DNA of 64,000 bases from Sphingobacterium zeae (GTDB taxonomy: Bacteria > Bacteroidota > Bacteroidia > Sphingobacteriales > Sphingobacteriaceae), in NCBI RefSeq assembly GCF_030818895.1, contig NZ_JAUTBA010000001.1, forward strand, positions 1,116,001-1,180,000, given 5' to 3'. How positions within the stretch are numbered: the first letter of the stretch is position 1; every line of letters starts with the position of its first letter. Shown one piece after another: positions 33,980 through 43,048 of this stretch. Under the pieces are notes generated by a model, which saw only the letters and a list, made by a program, of their open reading frames with translations, had not been told where the DNA came from and did not search any database. Both the position numbers and the translations under genes were made by a program.

Positions 33980-35686
33980 ATGCTTAACAAGAAGGATATC
34001 CGGTTAGAAATACAAGTCAAAATGAGAATAGCACAGATCTTAGCTAAGCAGAGTGAAACCAAGCTTACAAAAGCTAAAAAACTCGTCGTTCGTGAATTGG
34101 AGGAAGTTGAAAGTAAAGGAAATTTTGTGGCTTATGTAGATGAGGGGGGGGAATCTTATGATGTAAATATCCAGTTGGATAAAGATGATATTGTCGGTCA
34201 TTCATGCGACTGTGGACGCAGGGATACCTATTGTATACATCAAATCGCGATACTCCTGATGCTCTCGACAAATACGGAGAACCCTTTGACCGCGAAAAAA
34301 AACGCAAATTCAGCCATTGGGAAGAAGGTGAAAGCGAGTGAACAACTGTTGTTAACCTTAGAACAGGAAGCACTAGCCTCTTGGCTTTTGGAACTTTTCA
34401 AATCCAATAAAGATATTGAATTACAGTTTCTGTTGAAATTCGGGAAAAATCAAAAAGAATATCAGTCGGCGGATGTCGATAAAATTTTAAAAGATGCAGT
34501 TACCTCGGTGGTGGGTAAACGAAAGAAAATAGAAGCTTCAGAAGTTAAGAAGATTGTGCAGCTATGGGAAAAGGCACTTGAGCCTTTTTGGGAGTATTTA
34601 GCGCTGAATATCGGAAACGAAAAAATCATTGATCTGTTTTCAGCAGTATATCAAGCTGTTTTGGACCTTGAATATAAACTTTTCTATACGGGCACGCGTT
34701 TTAGAAAGTTTATTGAAACCGGAAACTCGAAAATAGCTGGAATCATCGCTCATGTTGATTCTGACATACAGTGGGCCGCATTGACAAATTCGTATTGGGA
34801 TAAAATGTGGGCGGAGGATAACGCACAGGGGGGGATGCTGGAGTTGTTTATACAGATCTATGAAAGTTCTTCTATAGAACGGAAACGTTTACTGGCCGAC
34901 AAAATAGAAGATCTGATCACCTCCCTGTTAGAAGGGCACTATTACATGTCCGTAGCGGTTGATGGCTTCTTTTTAGATGTATTGCTTGAGAATAATATGT
35001 TTGACAACAGTGCTGATTATTTTGTACCCCGCCAATGGGAAGCGAAGTATAATTTGAAATTAATAGAAGCAATAAGAGATCATGATCCCAACAAAGCGAT
35101 TGATTATTGCAACAGGGTGATCGCTGGCAATGTAAATTCAACTTATAATGATCCTTTTTTGGAGATTTTAGAGGACATATACGCGGATAGTGGAGATTTT
35201 AGCAAGCTTGCCTCTATTAAAATGGAAAAATTTTCAAGTGCTCCGAATATTGTTGATTACGTTTTTATAATGGATCATTCCAACGATGAGGAGCTCAAGA
35301 AGAAATTTAGGACGAGGACATTGAGTATGCTTCGCAATAATATGGGATATGCAGGGTCTGATGAGCTGTATTTCAGGATATTGGAATATGAAAAGAATTA
35401 TAAAAAAATGCTTGAGGTGATAGATTATCGTGTTCGTCCTTCTGTACTACTGAAATTTTGGAAATATCTTTATGCCCACGATAAGCTAAGATTCTTGCGT
35501 GCTATCGCAGCTAATGTACAGATTGATTATCGTACGGATCCATCGGCACTTGAACAACTGATTCTCAAGATAACCGATAATTATGAAAGCGACGTCATTA
35601 AGATATTGTTCAAGCCAGACGCGTGGTCGAGCCATCAACGAACTTTTAAGGCAATGGTCTATAGTAGATTAGATAGTTTGAAATAA
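33980..35686 (+). CDS. SWIM zinc-finger domain protein of unknown function
   Basis: A cytoplasmic protein of about 568 residues. The SWIM motif CxC...CxH is seen as CDCGRRDTYCIH near residues 76-87. SWIM modules bind zinc and mediate DNA or protein contacts. The rest is helical, with many Lys and Glu, and resembles the long helical-repeat bodies seen in bacterial SWIM proteins. I chose ATG 33980 because the alternative GTG at 33902 directly abuts the terminator hairpin; the extra 26 residues (LVIIHQLKGLDDSLWR) are plausible protein, so the longer start remains possible. No SNF2 helicase partner is adjacent, though such pairs are known elsewhere. Confidence 0.7.
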   Translation: MLNKKDIRLEIQVKMRIAQILAKQSETKLTKAKKLVVRELEEVESKGNFVAYVDEGGESYDVNIQLDKDDIVGHSCDCGRRDTYCIHQIAILLMLSTNTENPLTAKKNANSAIGKKVKASEQLLLTLEQEALASWLLELFKSNKDIELQFLLKFGKNQKEYQSADVDKILKDAVTSVVGKRKKIEASEVKKIVQLWEKALEPFWEYLALNIGNEKIIDLFSAVYQAVLDLEYKLFYTGTRFRKFIETGNSKIAGIIAHVDSDIQWAALTNSYWDKMWAEDNAQGGMLELFIQIYESSSIERKRLLADKIEDLITSLLEGHYYMSVAVDGFFLDVLLENNMFDNSADYFVPRQWEAKYNLKLIEAIRDHDPNKAIDYCNRVIAGNVNSTYNDPFLEILEDIYADSGDFSKLASIKMEKFSSAPNIVDYVFIMDHSNDEELKKKFRTRTLSMLRNNMGYAGSDELYFRILEYEKNYKKMLEVIDYRVRPSVLLKFWKYLYAHDKLRFLRAIAANVQIDYRTDPSALEQLILKITDNYESDVIKILFKPDAWSSHQRTFKAMVYSRLDSLK

Positions 35687-35727
35687 TATTCATTTCTGAA
35701 CTTTTTAATCAGGCTGAAATTGTTTAG

Positions 35728-36420
35728 CAATTAAGTCATTTAATTGTCGAAATGCAATAACTTCCCCAAGATTTTTTCCGTGATCGTATGGTTTATTACA
35801 GCTCGCGTCTTATACATACATTAGTTACACGCGGACATAGCGGAAATACCTATGAGTTACCAGAAGTTTACTTCATTGGTATTCTTAATTTTGCATTGGA
35901 TAACATTGATAATGATCGATACTATTATGATGTGGTACTTTGTGATCGTGAGAAAGGTGAACAGTTTTATGATAAGTTAGGCTTTAAACTTCTTTGTTTG
36001 CCTAATTTTCGCAAAGAGGAGGTTGAGATAAAAAGTTTTATGGACATGTGGCTTTATCTTTTCAAACATATGTCTAAACTCAATGAAATACCGAAATTTT
36101 TGGATAAGCGTGTCTTTGGTCTTATCTTTGACATAGGAGAGGTGTCAAATCTAAATTCAGAAGATATGAAAGCATATGAATTGAGCCTTAAGGATAAAAG
36201 AGATGCGGAAAGCATTCGCCTTACAGCGGAACGTATAGGCATGGAAAAAGGCATTAAAAAAGGCATGGAAAAGGGAATAGAAAAAGGTCGGGAAGAGGAA
36301 CGAGCGAAAGCTGAAGCTGAGAAGAGAATCTCAGCCTTAAAGATGTTGAAGAGCGGTTTTGATTCCAAGGTCATAGCTGATATTATAGGATTGTCAATTG
36401 AGGAGATTGAGAAATTGTAA
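35728..36420 (+). pseudogene. Rpn-family (PD-(D/E)XK) nuclease/transposase-like gene, 5'-truncated and decayed
   Basis: From ATG 35788 the frame encodes 210 residues matching the C-terminal two thirds of the recombination-promoting nuclease family (PDDEXK_2): QDFFRDRMVYYSSRLIHT, then YFIGILNFALDN and the Lys/Glu-rich repeat around GMEKGIKKGMEKGIEKGREE. The N-terminal catalytic segment is missing. Just upstream in frame, codons from 35728 still read LSHLIVEMQ, then a TAA, then LPQDFF, where intact homologues read through a motif of the type VEMQ-aromatic-aromatic. So the gene is 5'-truncated, and a small indel has added a stop. The internal ATG could still give a C-terminal fragment. The Rpn family is linked to RecA-independent horizontal transfer in E. 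coli. Confidence 0.75.
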
Positions 36421-36519
36421 TAGCGTGTTTAATCGAATCGCCTCTTCGGTGATATCAATGATAAACAATTAAGGTATTTCTTTCTCTATAGTGCCTATGT
36501 AAATACTTTGCTTTTAAGA

Positions 36520-37254
36520 TTAAATAATAAATGCACCGACAATTGCCGCAGGATGCAGATCTTTACTATTGAGCAGGGCATAATCTTCGCGAAATCTTTC
36601 ATAGTATTCGATATTCATTCCAATAAGTACGGTCTCAGCATCTCGATCGTTCACATCAAATCGTAATTCTTCCAATTCAACAGTTCTAGGATCTGCCTGT
36701 AAGCTCAACGGAATTTGGTGTTTGTGGCTACGGACATAGATCTGTTTTTCGAAATTAAATACGACAATCATCAGATTTATCTTCATGAGATTACAGTATT
36801 TTGGACGATGAATATCGTTTTGCATGTCAAATTTTGGGAACTTTATGGCAATTTGTTTTTTATCCAACAATTTTATTTCTGGATCAAAATGCATGTAGTC
36901 ATGCATATGGCATTTGTCGTTGAATTGAAAGTTTACTATCCGATCGATCTTTCCGCCTCGAATCGTCTTTTCACCCAGAGGCGCTCTATTTGGGCGGGTG
37001 ACTCTTTTCAATTGATTGATCAGGCGATTGTGCATATTGCTATCGTGCAATTTGAGGTGAACTTCAGCCATTATATGTCGTATGCGGGATCCTGCAGTAC
37101 TCGCATGACCAAAATCTGTAGCAGCTGCTTTTGTGCTCTTCGTTTGTTTTGTTTTACGCCCTGGAGCAGTCTGCACAATAGTTTTTTCATTTGATTTTCG
37201 AAAGACAAGGTTTCCAACCAAGCCTTTTAGATTCCCATTTTCCAATATAGCCAT
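36520..37254 (-). CDS. DUF6266-like protein of unknown function
   Basis: A 244-residue protein starting MAILENGNLKGLVGNLVFRK. The beginning (M-x-I-L-x-N-G-x-L-x-G) and the later TAPGRKTKQTKSTKAAATDF with many short basic residues resemble DUF6266, a Bacteroidota family with no known function. The rest looks beta-rich. I chose ATG 37254 over an upstream ATG at 37335, because the extra residues show no similarity to the family start. The gene is AT-rich, near the Rpn remnant and a GC-richer repeat-like element, so the area looks accessory. No signal peptide or membrane segment was seen. Confidence 0.6.
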   Translation of the reverse strand: MAILENGNLKGLVGNLVFRKSNEKTIVQTAPGRKTKQTKSTKAAATDFGHASTAGSRIRHIMAEVHLKLHDSNMHNRLINQLKRVTRPNRAPLGEKTIRGGKIDRIVNFQFNDKCHMHDYMHFDPEIKLLDKKQIAIKFPKFDMQNDIHRPKYCNLMKINLMIVVFNFEKQIYVRSHKHQIPLSLQADPRTVELEELRFDVNDRDAETVLIGMNIEYYERFREDYALLNSKDLHPAAIVGAFII

Positions 37255-37844
37255 GGGTTGAATTTGCAAATTAAAATACTGAAAGCCAAATAATTGTTTA
37301 TTTTTGGGAGATTTAAAATTGCCTTTGACCAACAATTGTTAAATTCATAATAGCCAGTAAAAGCCTATTATGAAAATTGCATTGATATTTTTATGAGTGA
37401 CGTAGGCAAGAATCGTTTTCGAAGTTTGTATAGGTGTAAAACTACTGCTTCAATGGAGGTTCGATGCAGCTTCGTATCTGCTTTGATACAGCTTCGTCAC
37501 CTACTCGAGATAAGTCTGTAGTGAGCGCAACATGTGTCCGTGGTGAGTCCGAGTCAGACTCGGAGATAAGGCGATAGCAAGACTGTCGGAAAACGCTCTT
37601 ATGTGCTCGTAAGTACGAATAAGGCCCGAAGATGCCTCGAATCATTGTCGAAGGAGATTGAAATAACGTATAGAACACGGACTCTCTGATTAAAAATAAT
37701 AACGGTAAAACAGTATATAGGCTACCTATTGGATATGAATTTACAATGGAGATTATATAAAAGCAAATATCCTCTTAAAAGGTGATACTACTTATTAACA
37801 CAACAGATTTTGTTTATCAGTTAATTAACATGTTTATCCACATT
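37255..37844. other. 590-bp gap with a structured GC-richer element
   Basis: The gap between the DUF6266-like gene and the glycosylase contains the element at 37449-37652. The remaining sequence is AT-rich; a sequence TTATCCACA at 37834-37842 equals a DnaA box but is isolated. Confidence 0.5.
37449..37652. repeat. ~204-bp element with imperfect terminal inverted repeats and internal palindromes
   Basis: The ends 37449-37474 and 37627-37652 are inverted copies with 18 of 26 bases matching. Inside is a perfect 8-1-8 palindrome TCCGAGTC-A-GACTCGGA (37548-37564) and shorter ones such as TCGTAAGTACGA, and the base composition is GC-richer than the flanks. No convincing coding frame was seen. It may be a non-autonomous repeat (MITE- or REP-like) or a structured RNA. 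Confidence 0.5.
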
Positions 37845-38534
37845 TTATAAACCACTTAATAATTGGATATAGTTGTCAATATAGTGTTGTTTGTCCTTTG
37901 ATTTATATTGTTGGATATAGCGGGGATGATCCAGAATAATCATCTCTCCAAATAGTTTCTCTTCTTTGTTGATTTTTGCGAGGAAGGTAGCATTTTTCTT
38001 TCCGAGGACGAAGACTTGATCCGTTTCGAGCCCCATGGCGATATGTTGTTTGAGAGATTCAACCATAAATGGCTTCACCATTTCAAAAAGCTGCTTATCG
38101 TCATAGTAGTTTGCATTGATCCAGTTGTTGGGATTTGTCTCACGGACAATTGCCAGTGGAAAAGGTGAATTGATATAAAACTGCTTGTAGAAAATACTTG
38201 GTCCTCCATAGGCTTCGATCATATCGTACATAAAAACAGAGGATATTTCATGCGTGTGTGCTGAACGCATTGGTATACCACATGCGCTAGCTAATCTTTT
38301 CGTGTCGGTAAAAGGAACACCCGTTACACCTGCGCCATGCCTGCTCGGATTAATGCCGATAATGAATTTTCTTTGTAAGTTATCCTGATAAAATTTTTTG
38401 TAAAACTGTTCCATCACAACCAATGTCTCGGGATTATCAAGATAAGGATTAATGACGTTGAACCCTATAGGTAAATTCCCTTGATAATGAAGTTGTTTGT
38501 TAAATAAAACTACTTTTTCCGAAAATGTCAACAT
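37845..38534 (-). CDS. SMUG2-type uracil-DNA glycosylase family protein
   Basis: A 229-residue protein of the SMUG2 branch of the uracil-DNA glycosylase superfamily. The active-site loop FIIGINPSRHGAGVTGVPFTD near residues 57-77 and the C-terminal loop LDHPRYIQQY fit this branch. The family removes uracil or other damaged bases and starts base excision repair. Start ATG at 38534 gives MLTFSEKVVLFN. It lies downstream of the SlyD-like gene on the same strand but behind a strong terminator, so it is probably transcribed alone. Confidence 0.88.
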   Translation of the reverse strand: MLTFSEKVVLFNKQLHYQGNLPIGFNVINPYLDNPETLVVMEQFYKKFYQDNLQRKFIIGINPSRHGAGVTGVPFTDTKRLASACGIPMRSAHTHEISSVFMYDMIEAYGGPSIFYKQFYINSPFPLAIVRETNPNNWINANYYDDKQLFEMVKPFMVESLKQHIAMGLETDQVFVLGKKNATFLAKINKEEKLFGEMIILDHPRYIQQYKSKDKQHYIDNYIQLLSGL

Positions 38535-38580
38535 ATCGATTGCGTTTGAGGACAGTATAATTTTTTAAAAAGTTATAAAT

Positions 38581-38611
38581 AAAATAGGGCGCCATTTTGG
38601 CGCCCTATTTT
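38581..38611 (-). terminator. Intrinsic terminator of the SlyD-like gene
   Basis: AAAATAGGGCGCC (38581-38593) pairs perfectly with 38599-38611 across a 5-nt loop, 20 bp after the isomerase stop codon on the minus strand. Confidence 0.85.
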
Positions 38612-38630
38612 TGCTTTATCTAGGCCGCAA

Positions 38631-39128
38631 TTAGTGACCTTGCGTACCGTCTACACCATGTGAATGTCCGTGAGACAATTCTTCTTCAGTAGCAGGACGT
38701 ACAGTTAAGATTTCGATATCGAAATTTAATGTTTTACCAGCCATTGGGTGGTTTAAATCAGCAACAACAATTTCTGGAGTAACTTCAGCTACCACAGCGC
38801 GGAATTGGTTTCCTTGGTTGTCTTGCAAAGGTAATACTTCTCCCACTGGAGGTAATCCTGTTTCTTTGAACATATCTACTGGCAACTGTGCGAATGCTCT
38901 TTCGTCTTTTTGACCGTAAGCATCATCAGGTGCCAATTCAAATGAAATTTTATCACCAATGTTTAAATCTGCGATGTTTTCTTCAAATTTAGGCAACATC
39001 ATACCTACACCATATAAGAAATCTAAAGGTTGTTCTGCAGTTGTTTCTTCAACGAAAACTTTTTCACCGTTTTCTACTGTGTGAAGTCTGTACGTCAATG
39101 CTACGACGTCGTTTGCTTTTATAGCCAT
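38631..39128 (-). CDS. FKBP-type peptidyl-prolyl isomerase, SlyD-like
   Basis: A 165-residue SlyD-type FKBP. The FK506-binding domain is split by an insert-in-flap (IF) domain as in SlyD: VVALTYRLHTVENGEKV, LDFLYGVGMMLPKFEENI, the AYGQKDER insert start, and DLNHPMAGKTLNFDIEI. The C-terminal tail is rich in His (SHGHSHGVDG), a likely nickel- or zinc-binding tail. It should act as a cytoplasmic folding helper and metallochaperone. It lies 36 bp after the DUF255 gene on the same strand and ends at a strong terminator. Confidence 0.93.
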   Translation of the reverse strand: MAIKANDVVALTYRLHTVENGEKVFVEETTAEQPLDFLYGVGMMLPKFEENIADLNIGDKISFELAPDDAYGQKDERAFAQLPVDMFKETGLPPVGEVLPLQDNQGNQFRAVVAEVTPEIVVADLNHPMAGKTLNFDIEILTVRPATEEELSHGHSHGVDGTQGH

Positions 39129-39164
39129 CTGATTTTGATTTTTGGAAGCCGAGGCTACCGTTTA

Positions 39165-41165
39165 TTAAATATAATTTATTAACGCTTTTATTGAATCCTG
39201 AGGCAGACTGCAGGTCCTATTTTTACAAAGATAAGCTTTTGTCTCCTTTCCGACCCTATGTTTTAGAAGTGGAAGATTTTCTTCTGTACCGCCAAGAACA
39301 ATTTTATTTGGAATATAATATTGATCGAGCTCATGTTTAAAAGCCATCGCTTTATTGCCCGTCAATGCAATTTCATTGATTCCATACCTTTCTTCTAGCA
39401 ATAATATTGCCCAATTTGAATAGGCCGAACCATAAGTCTTGATTTGAGGGAATACATTCGCTAACAATTGGTCTGATATGGCGATATAATTTTCATCATC
39501 AAATAGCAGACCTAGACGTTTGAGTTGTCTGGTCATGGTCGATGAAGAAGAGGGGATTACGTTATCCATAATTTCGCTTTTTCGCGCGATGAGTCGCTCC
39601 GCTTCCGACGATGTATAATAAAAAGTTTTTTGCGATCCATCGTAAAATAAGGCAATAGCTTTGTCAGCAAGCTGTCTTGCTTTCGTTAACCAATTGAAGT
39701 CAAATGTAGCCTCATACAATACTATGAACGCTTCAACCGTGAATGCATAATCATCGAGGAAGCCTGCAATCGTTCTATTTTTATCTTTTGGCTGATGCAA
39801 TAATTGCCCATTGTTTTGGATAAGTTCATTACATATAAATTGTGCATTATTTAAAGCTAGTTCCAGAAAATGTATGTTGTCCAGACTGGTATAGGCATCT
39901 ATGAGTCCTTTTAAGAATAAGGCATTCCAAGAAGTCAATTGTTTATGGTCCAGTCCCGGGCGTACTCTTTTTTCGCGGAAGTCGTATAATTTTTTCTTTG
40001 AATCTTTTAGAAACTCTGCCCATTCGTCAGCTGTCATATTGACCTTTGCAGCTAACTGGTCTGCATTTATGGCGCAAATAGGAATATTCGTTTGCTCTTC
40101 CTCCCAGTTGCCCGATTCTGTAATATTAAAGTATTGACTAAATAAGCCAGCGTCATTGCCCAGTACTTCATCGAATTCGGCTTTTGAAAAGGAATAGTAT
40201 TTTCCTTCAATACCTTCACTGTCGGCATCAAGAGCGCTGTAGAAACCATGATTGGGGGCAAGCATTTCCCGTTCGGCCCAAGCAATCGTTTCTTCGATAA
40301 TTCGTTTATAGAATGGATCCTTATTTTGTTGATAAGCTTCGGCATAAAGCGAAAGTAGCTGGCCGTTGTCATACAGCATTTTTTCAAAATGAGGGATATG
40401 CCAATAGTGGTCTACTGAATAGCGGGCAAAACCACCACCAATCTGGTCGTATATACCGCCAGATCCGATTTTTTTCAATGTAAAATGCACATGGTTCAAG
40501 ATCTCTTCATCATCGGCAAGTACTCCATATTTTAGAAAAAACAACCAATTGTTTGGTAGAGGAAATTTTGGAGCTCTTTGATAACCGCCTTCTTTTCTAT
40601 CGAAAGTTTCGGTCCATGGTGTTACAATTTCACGTAAGTCTTCACTAGTATACTGTTCGGGAATGGAGTGGATAGGTAGTTTTTCAGCCCGTTGAATACC
40701 GTTGTTTAACTTTTCGGCATATTCCAATGCGACTTCGGGCTTCTCTTCCCACATTTGAGCAATTTGTAACAAGATGTTCTGCCAGTCGTGCGGTTTAAAA
40801 TAGGTGCCGCCATAAATCGGGCGACCATCTGGTAAACAGATACAGTTCAAAGGCCATCCGCCCCCATTCGTCATCAATTGGACAGCTAACATATAAACTT
40901 GGTCAATGTCGGGGCGTTCCTCACGATCGATTTTGATCGAGACAAAGAATTTATTCATGGTCTGGGCGATGGCAGAATTTTCAAAACTTTCGCGCTCCAT
41001 CACATGACACCAATGGCAAGCGGAGTAGCCAATGCTTACGATAATCAGTTTATTTTCGTCTTTTGCTTTATTTAAAGCTTCCGGCCCCCAAGGCATCCAA
41101 TCTACCGGATTGTGTGCATGCTGTTTGAGGTACGGTGAATTTTCAAATTGCAATTGATTCGCCAT
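39165..41165 (-). CDS. Thioredoxin-domain DUF255 protein (YyaL/SPATA20 family)
   Basis: A 666-residue protein. The N-terminal thioredoxin-like DUF255 domain starts [21 protein letters not shown], has the CHWCH redox motif in [16 protein letters not shown], and is followed by an alpha/alpha-toroid six-hairpin glycosidase-like body ([20 protein letters not shown]). The family is conserved from bacteria to humans with unclear function. I chose ATG at 41165 ([10 protein letters not shown]) over the long upstream extension to 41303, which lacks family similarity. It probably forms a transcription unit with the SlyD-like gene. Confidence 0.9.
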   Translation of the reverse strand: MANQLQFENSPYLKQHAHNPVDWMPWGPEALNKAKDENKLIIVSIGYSACHWCHVMERESFENSAIAQTMNKFFVSIKIDREERPDIDQVYMLAVQLMTNGGGWPLNCICLPDGRPIYGGTYFKPHDWQNILLQIAQMWEEKPEVALEYAEKLNNGIQRAEKLPIHSIPEQYTSEDLREIVTPWTETFDRKEGGYQRAPKFPLPNNWLFFLKYGVLADDEEILNHVHFTLKKIGSGGIYDQIGGGFARYSVDHYWHIPHFEKMLYDNGQLLSLYAEAYQQNKDPFYKRIIEETIAWAEREMLAPNHGFYSALDADSEGIEGKYYSFSKAEFDEVLGNDAGLFSQYFNITESGNWEEEQTNIPICAINADQLAAKVNMTADEWAEFLKDSKKKLYDFREKRVRPGLDHKQLTSWNALFLKGLIDAYTSLDNIHFLELALNNAQFICNELIQNNGQLLHQPKDKNRTIAGFLDDYAFTVEAFIVLYEATFDFNWLTKARQLADKAIALFYDGSQKTFYYTSSEAERLIARKSEIMDNVIPSSSSTMTRQLKRLGLLFDDENYIAISDQLLANVFPQIKTYGSAYSNWAILLLEERYGINEIALTGNKAMAFKHELDQYYIPNKIVLGGTEENLPLLKHRVGKETKAYLCKNRTCSLPQDSIKALINYI

Positions 41166-41399
41166 AAGACGAAGGTAGTGAAAATGGAGGAAAGATTTTG
41201 TTGTAGCATAGCTTTCTGTTTCTTCGTTTAGGAATAGATATTCAGAAAAAGAAATCTGATTGTTATTTGGCGTGTTGTCTTGGAGAATGCCTTGTTTTCC
41301 CAAGAGAAGAACTTTATTTTTTCATTTCAATAAGAACAGGTTAATTTGATGAAATTCATTACTTTTACATGCGATTATTATTAGCTTTACCGAAGTCCT

Positions 41400-42014
41400 A
41401 TGTCAAACGAGGTTGACCTGCTTAAAAAGATAGTTCATAAAGACAGAGATGCTTTTGAAACTATTTATAAAGCCCATTTCCGTAAATTGTATACATTGTC
41501 TTTTCGGTACGTGAGAGATGAAGCGATCGCCGAAGAGTTGACAAACGATGTGTTTATGATGTTATGGGAAAATGCGGGCAGGCTAGCTATTAATCAATCA
41601 TTGGGAGCTTATCTGTCACGCAGTGTCATCAATCTCTCCCTTACTCACCTCAAAAAGAATCAGCGCCTGCTGGATAGAAATAATGATTATATCAAGGATC
41701 TGGATCTGACAGACGATGAAGATCAAGCCGATTTCGCTGCGCTATACGAATCTAAACTGCTGATGATCGAAAGTATACTGGAGAGTCTACCTCCTCAGTG
41801 TAGAAAAATTGTTCTGATGAGTAAGTATGATAAAATGAAGCAGCAGGAAATTGCCGATCAATTGGGGATTTCCATTAAAACCGTTAAAAATCATTTGACC
41901 ATTGCCTATGATAAAATTCGGGTCGCCTTGGCCAAACAAAGAACGTACCTGTTGCTCTTAATTGGCTTTTTATTTTTTTCATTAGGACTTTTTGTTCAGT
42001 TTATTATCTTATAG
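41400..42014 (+). CDS. ECF sigma factor with hydrophobic C-terminal tail, locus 2
   Basis: A 204-residue ECF sigma factor. Region 2 has YTLSFRYVRDEAIAEELTND with VFMMLWENA; region 4 has LPPQCRKIVLMSKYDKMKQQ and the helix-turn-helix EIADQLGISIKTVKNHL. Residues ~181-204 (TYLLLLIGFLFFSLGLFVQ...) are strongly hydrophobic and could be a membrane-spanning tail, so the factor may be held at the membrane until activated. The fecR-like gene begins 2 bp after its stop. The whole locus (FecR, TonB receptor, DUF4249, VirJ-like, DUF5686, MprF-like) lies downstream on the same strand. Confidence 0.93.
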   Translation: MSNEVDLLKKIVHKDRDAFETIYKAHFRKLYTLSFRYVRDEAIAEELTNDVFMMLWENAGRLAINQSLGAYLSRSVINLSLTHLKKNQRLLDRNNDYIKDLDLTDDEDQADFAALYESKLLMIESILESLPPQCRKIVLMSKYDKMKQQEIADQLGISIKTVKNHLTIAYDKIRVALAKQRTYLLLLIGFLFFSLGLFVQFIIL

Positions 42015-42016
42015 AT

Positions 42017-43030
42017 ATGGAAGAAAACAATACTTCAAGATTTATTCCTTATGATCTGATCCAGAAAGAATTGGATGGGGTTATTTCCGCAGAGGAAAGG
42101 CTGTTGCTTGAACGTTGGCTTTCTGAGGATCTGGAGAATCGTAAGCTATATGATGAAGTCAGCATGATATCCAGTGACCTTATAGTGTTGGAGCAGTATA
42201 AAAAAGTGGATGCCAATAATCAATGGGAAAGATTTAAACAACAGTTGGATAAAAAGACCACAGATAAAGAGGAACAAAAACTTACTCCTATAAAAACGAT
42301 CTGGAACCCCTGGGTGAAACTCGTTGCAGCGGCAGTGTTGCTATTGATTGGGTTTGCTAGCTACCTGAACTTCGATCGCTGGATGGGCTATGAGGTCAGA
42401 TTATATGGGTCAGCTGCAGAGGAGCCTATTATATTGCCCGATAGTTCGGTCATGATACTACATGCTGGTGCTGAAGCTGTATTCAATAAGCGTACGTTCG
42501 ACCAGCAACGTTTTGTTGAACTAAAAAAAGGAAAAGCATTTTTTGATGTGAAGCATGGGAGGACATCTCCCTTTGTGGTCGACCTAGCCAATAATTATGT
42601 ACGCGATATAGGGACTTCCTTTGAAATCAATTTGATCGCCGAAGATGTAGAGGTCCTGGTGACAGAGGGTGTTGTGGCTTTGAGTGGCGGAAAAGGGCCT
42701 GCAGCAAAAGAACTGATTCTGCAAAAGAATGAAAAGGGATTTTTTAAACGTGAGACAGCATCTCTGTCAAAGATTGACCTTGGCCCTCTGGACAATGATC
42801 ATAAAGTAGCGCAAAAACTCAGCTATTCCAATGAACGCTTAGATAATATCTGTTTGGATCTTGAAAAGCGCTTTCAATCGAATATCGTTGTGGTCGGTGA
42901 GGAGCTGAAAGCACGGAAGCTGAGTATGTATTTCGATGGGCAATCGCTTAATGAAATTGTGCAGATTCTTTCCAAGACTTTAAATGTGAAATGGAAAGCA
43001 AGCAAAAAAGGATATAGTATCTACGAATAG
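42017..43030 (+). CDS. FecR-family anti-sigma factor, locus 2
   Basis: A 337-residue inner-membrane anti-sigma. The N-terminal ~98 residues are cytoplasmic, residues ~99-117 (WVKLVAAAVLLLIGFASYL) cross the membrane, and the periplasmic part has the FecR signature (LPDSSVMILHAGAEAVFNKR, GKAFFDVKHGRTSPFVVD) and a C-terminal DUF4974 domain (LDNICLDLEKRFQSNIVVVG). The 2-bp gap to the sigma gene supports a functional pair; the TonB receptor 18 bp downstream has an STN domain that could signal to it. Confidence 0.93.
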   Translation: MEENNTSRFIPYDLIQKELDGVISAEERLLLERWLSEDLENRKLYDEVSMISSDLIVLEQYKKVDANNQWERFKQQLDKKTTDKEEQKLTPIKTIWNPWVKLVAAAVLLLIGFASYLNFDRWMGYEVRLYGSAAEEPIILPDSSVMILHAGAEAVFNKRTFDQQRFVELKKGKAFFDVKHGRTSPFVVDLANNYVRDIGTSFEINLIAEDVEVLVTEGVVALSGGKGPAAKELILQKNEKGFFKRETASLSKIDLGPLDNDHKVAQKLSYSNERLDNICLDLEKRFQSNIVVVGEELKARKLSMYFDGQSLNEIVQILSKTLNVKWKASKKGYSIYE

Positions 43031-43048
43031 CGGCCAGGGATTATTGAT

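Noticed and set aside
36229..36300. Repeated Lys/Glu/Gly codons in the Rpn-like gene as a tandem DNA repeat
   Set aside because: The repeat is a known feature of the Rpn C-terminal linker, not an independent element.
36715..37194. 159-residue plus-strand frame opposite the DUF6266-like gene
   Set aside because: Rich in Phe, Ile and His as expected for the reverse of an AT-rich gene; the opposite strand has a family-like start and better composition.
37442..37678. 78-residue minus-strand frame across the GC-richer element
   Set aside because: The protein looks low in conserved features and simply follows the palindromic repeats; better explained as a non-coding repeat.
37834..37842. Sequence TTATCCACA identical to a DnaA box in an AT-rich gap
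   Set aside because: Only one box was found; dnaA, dnaN, rpmH or gidA-type genes are not near, and there is no cluster of boxes, so an origin is not supported.
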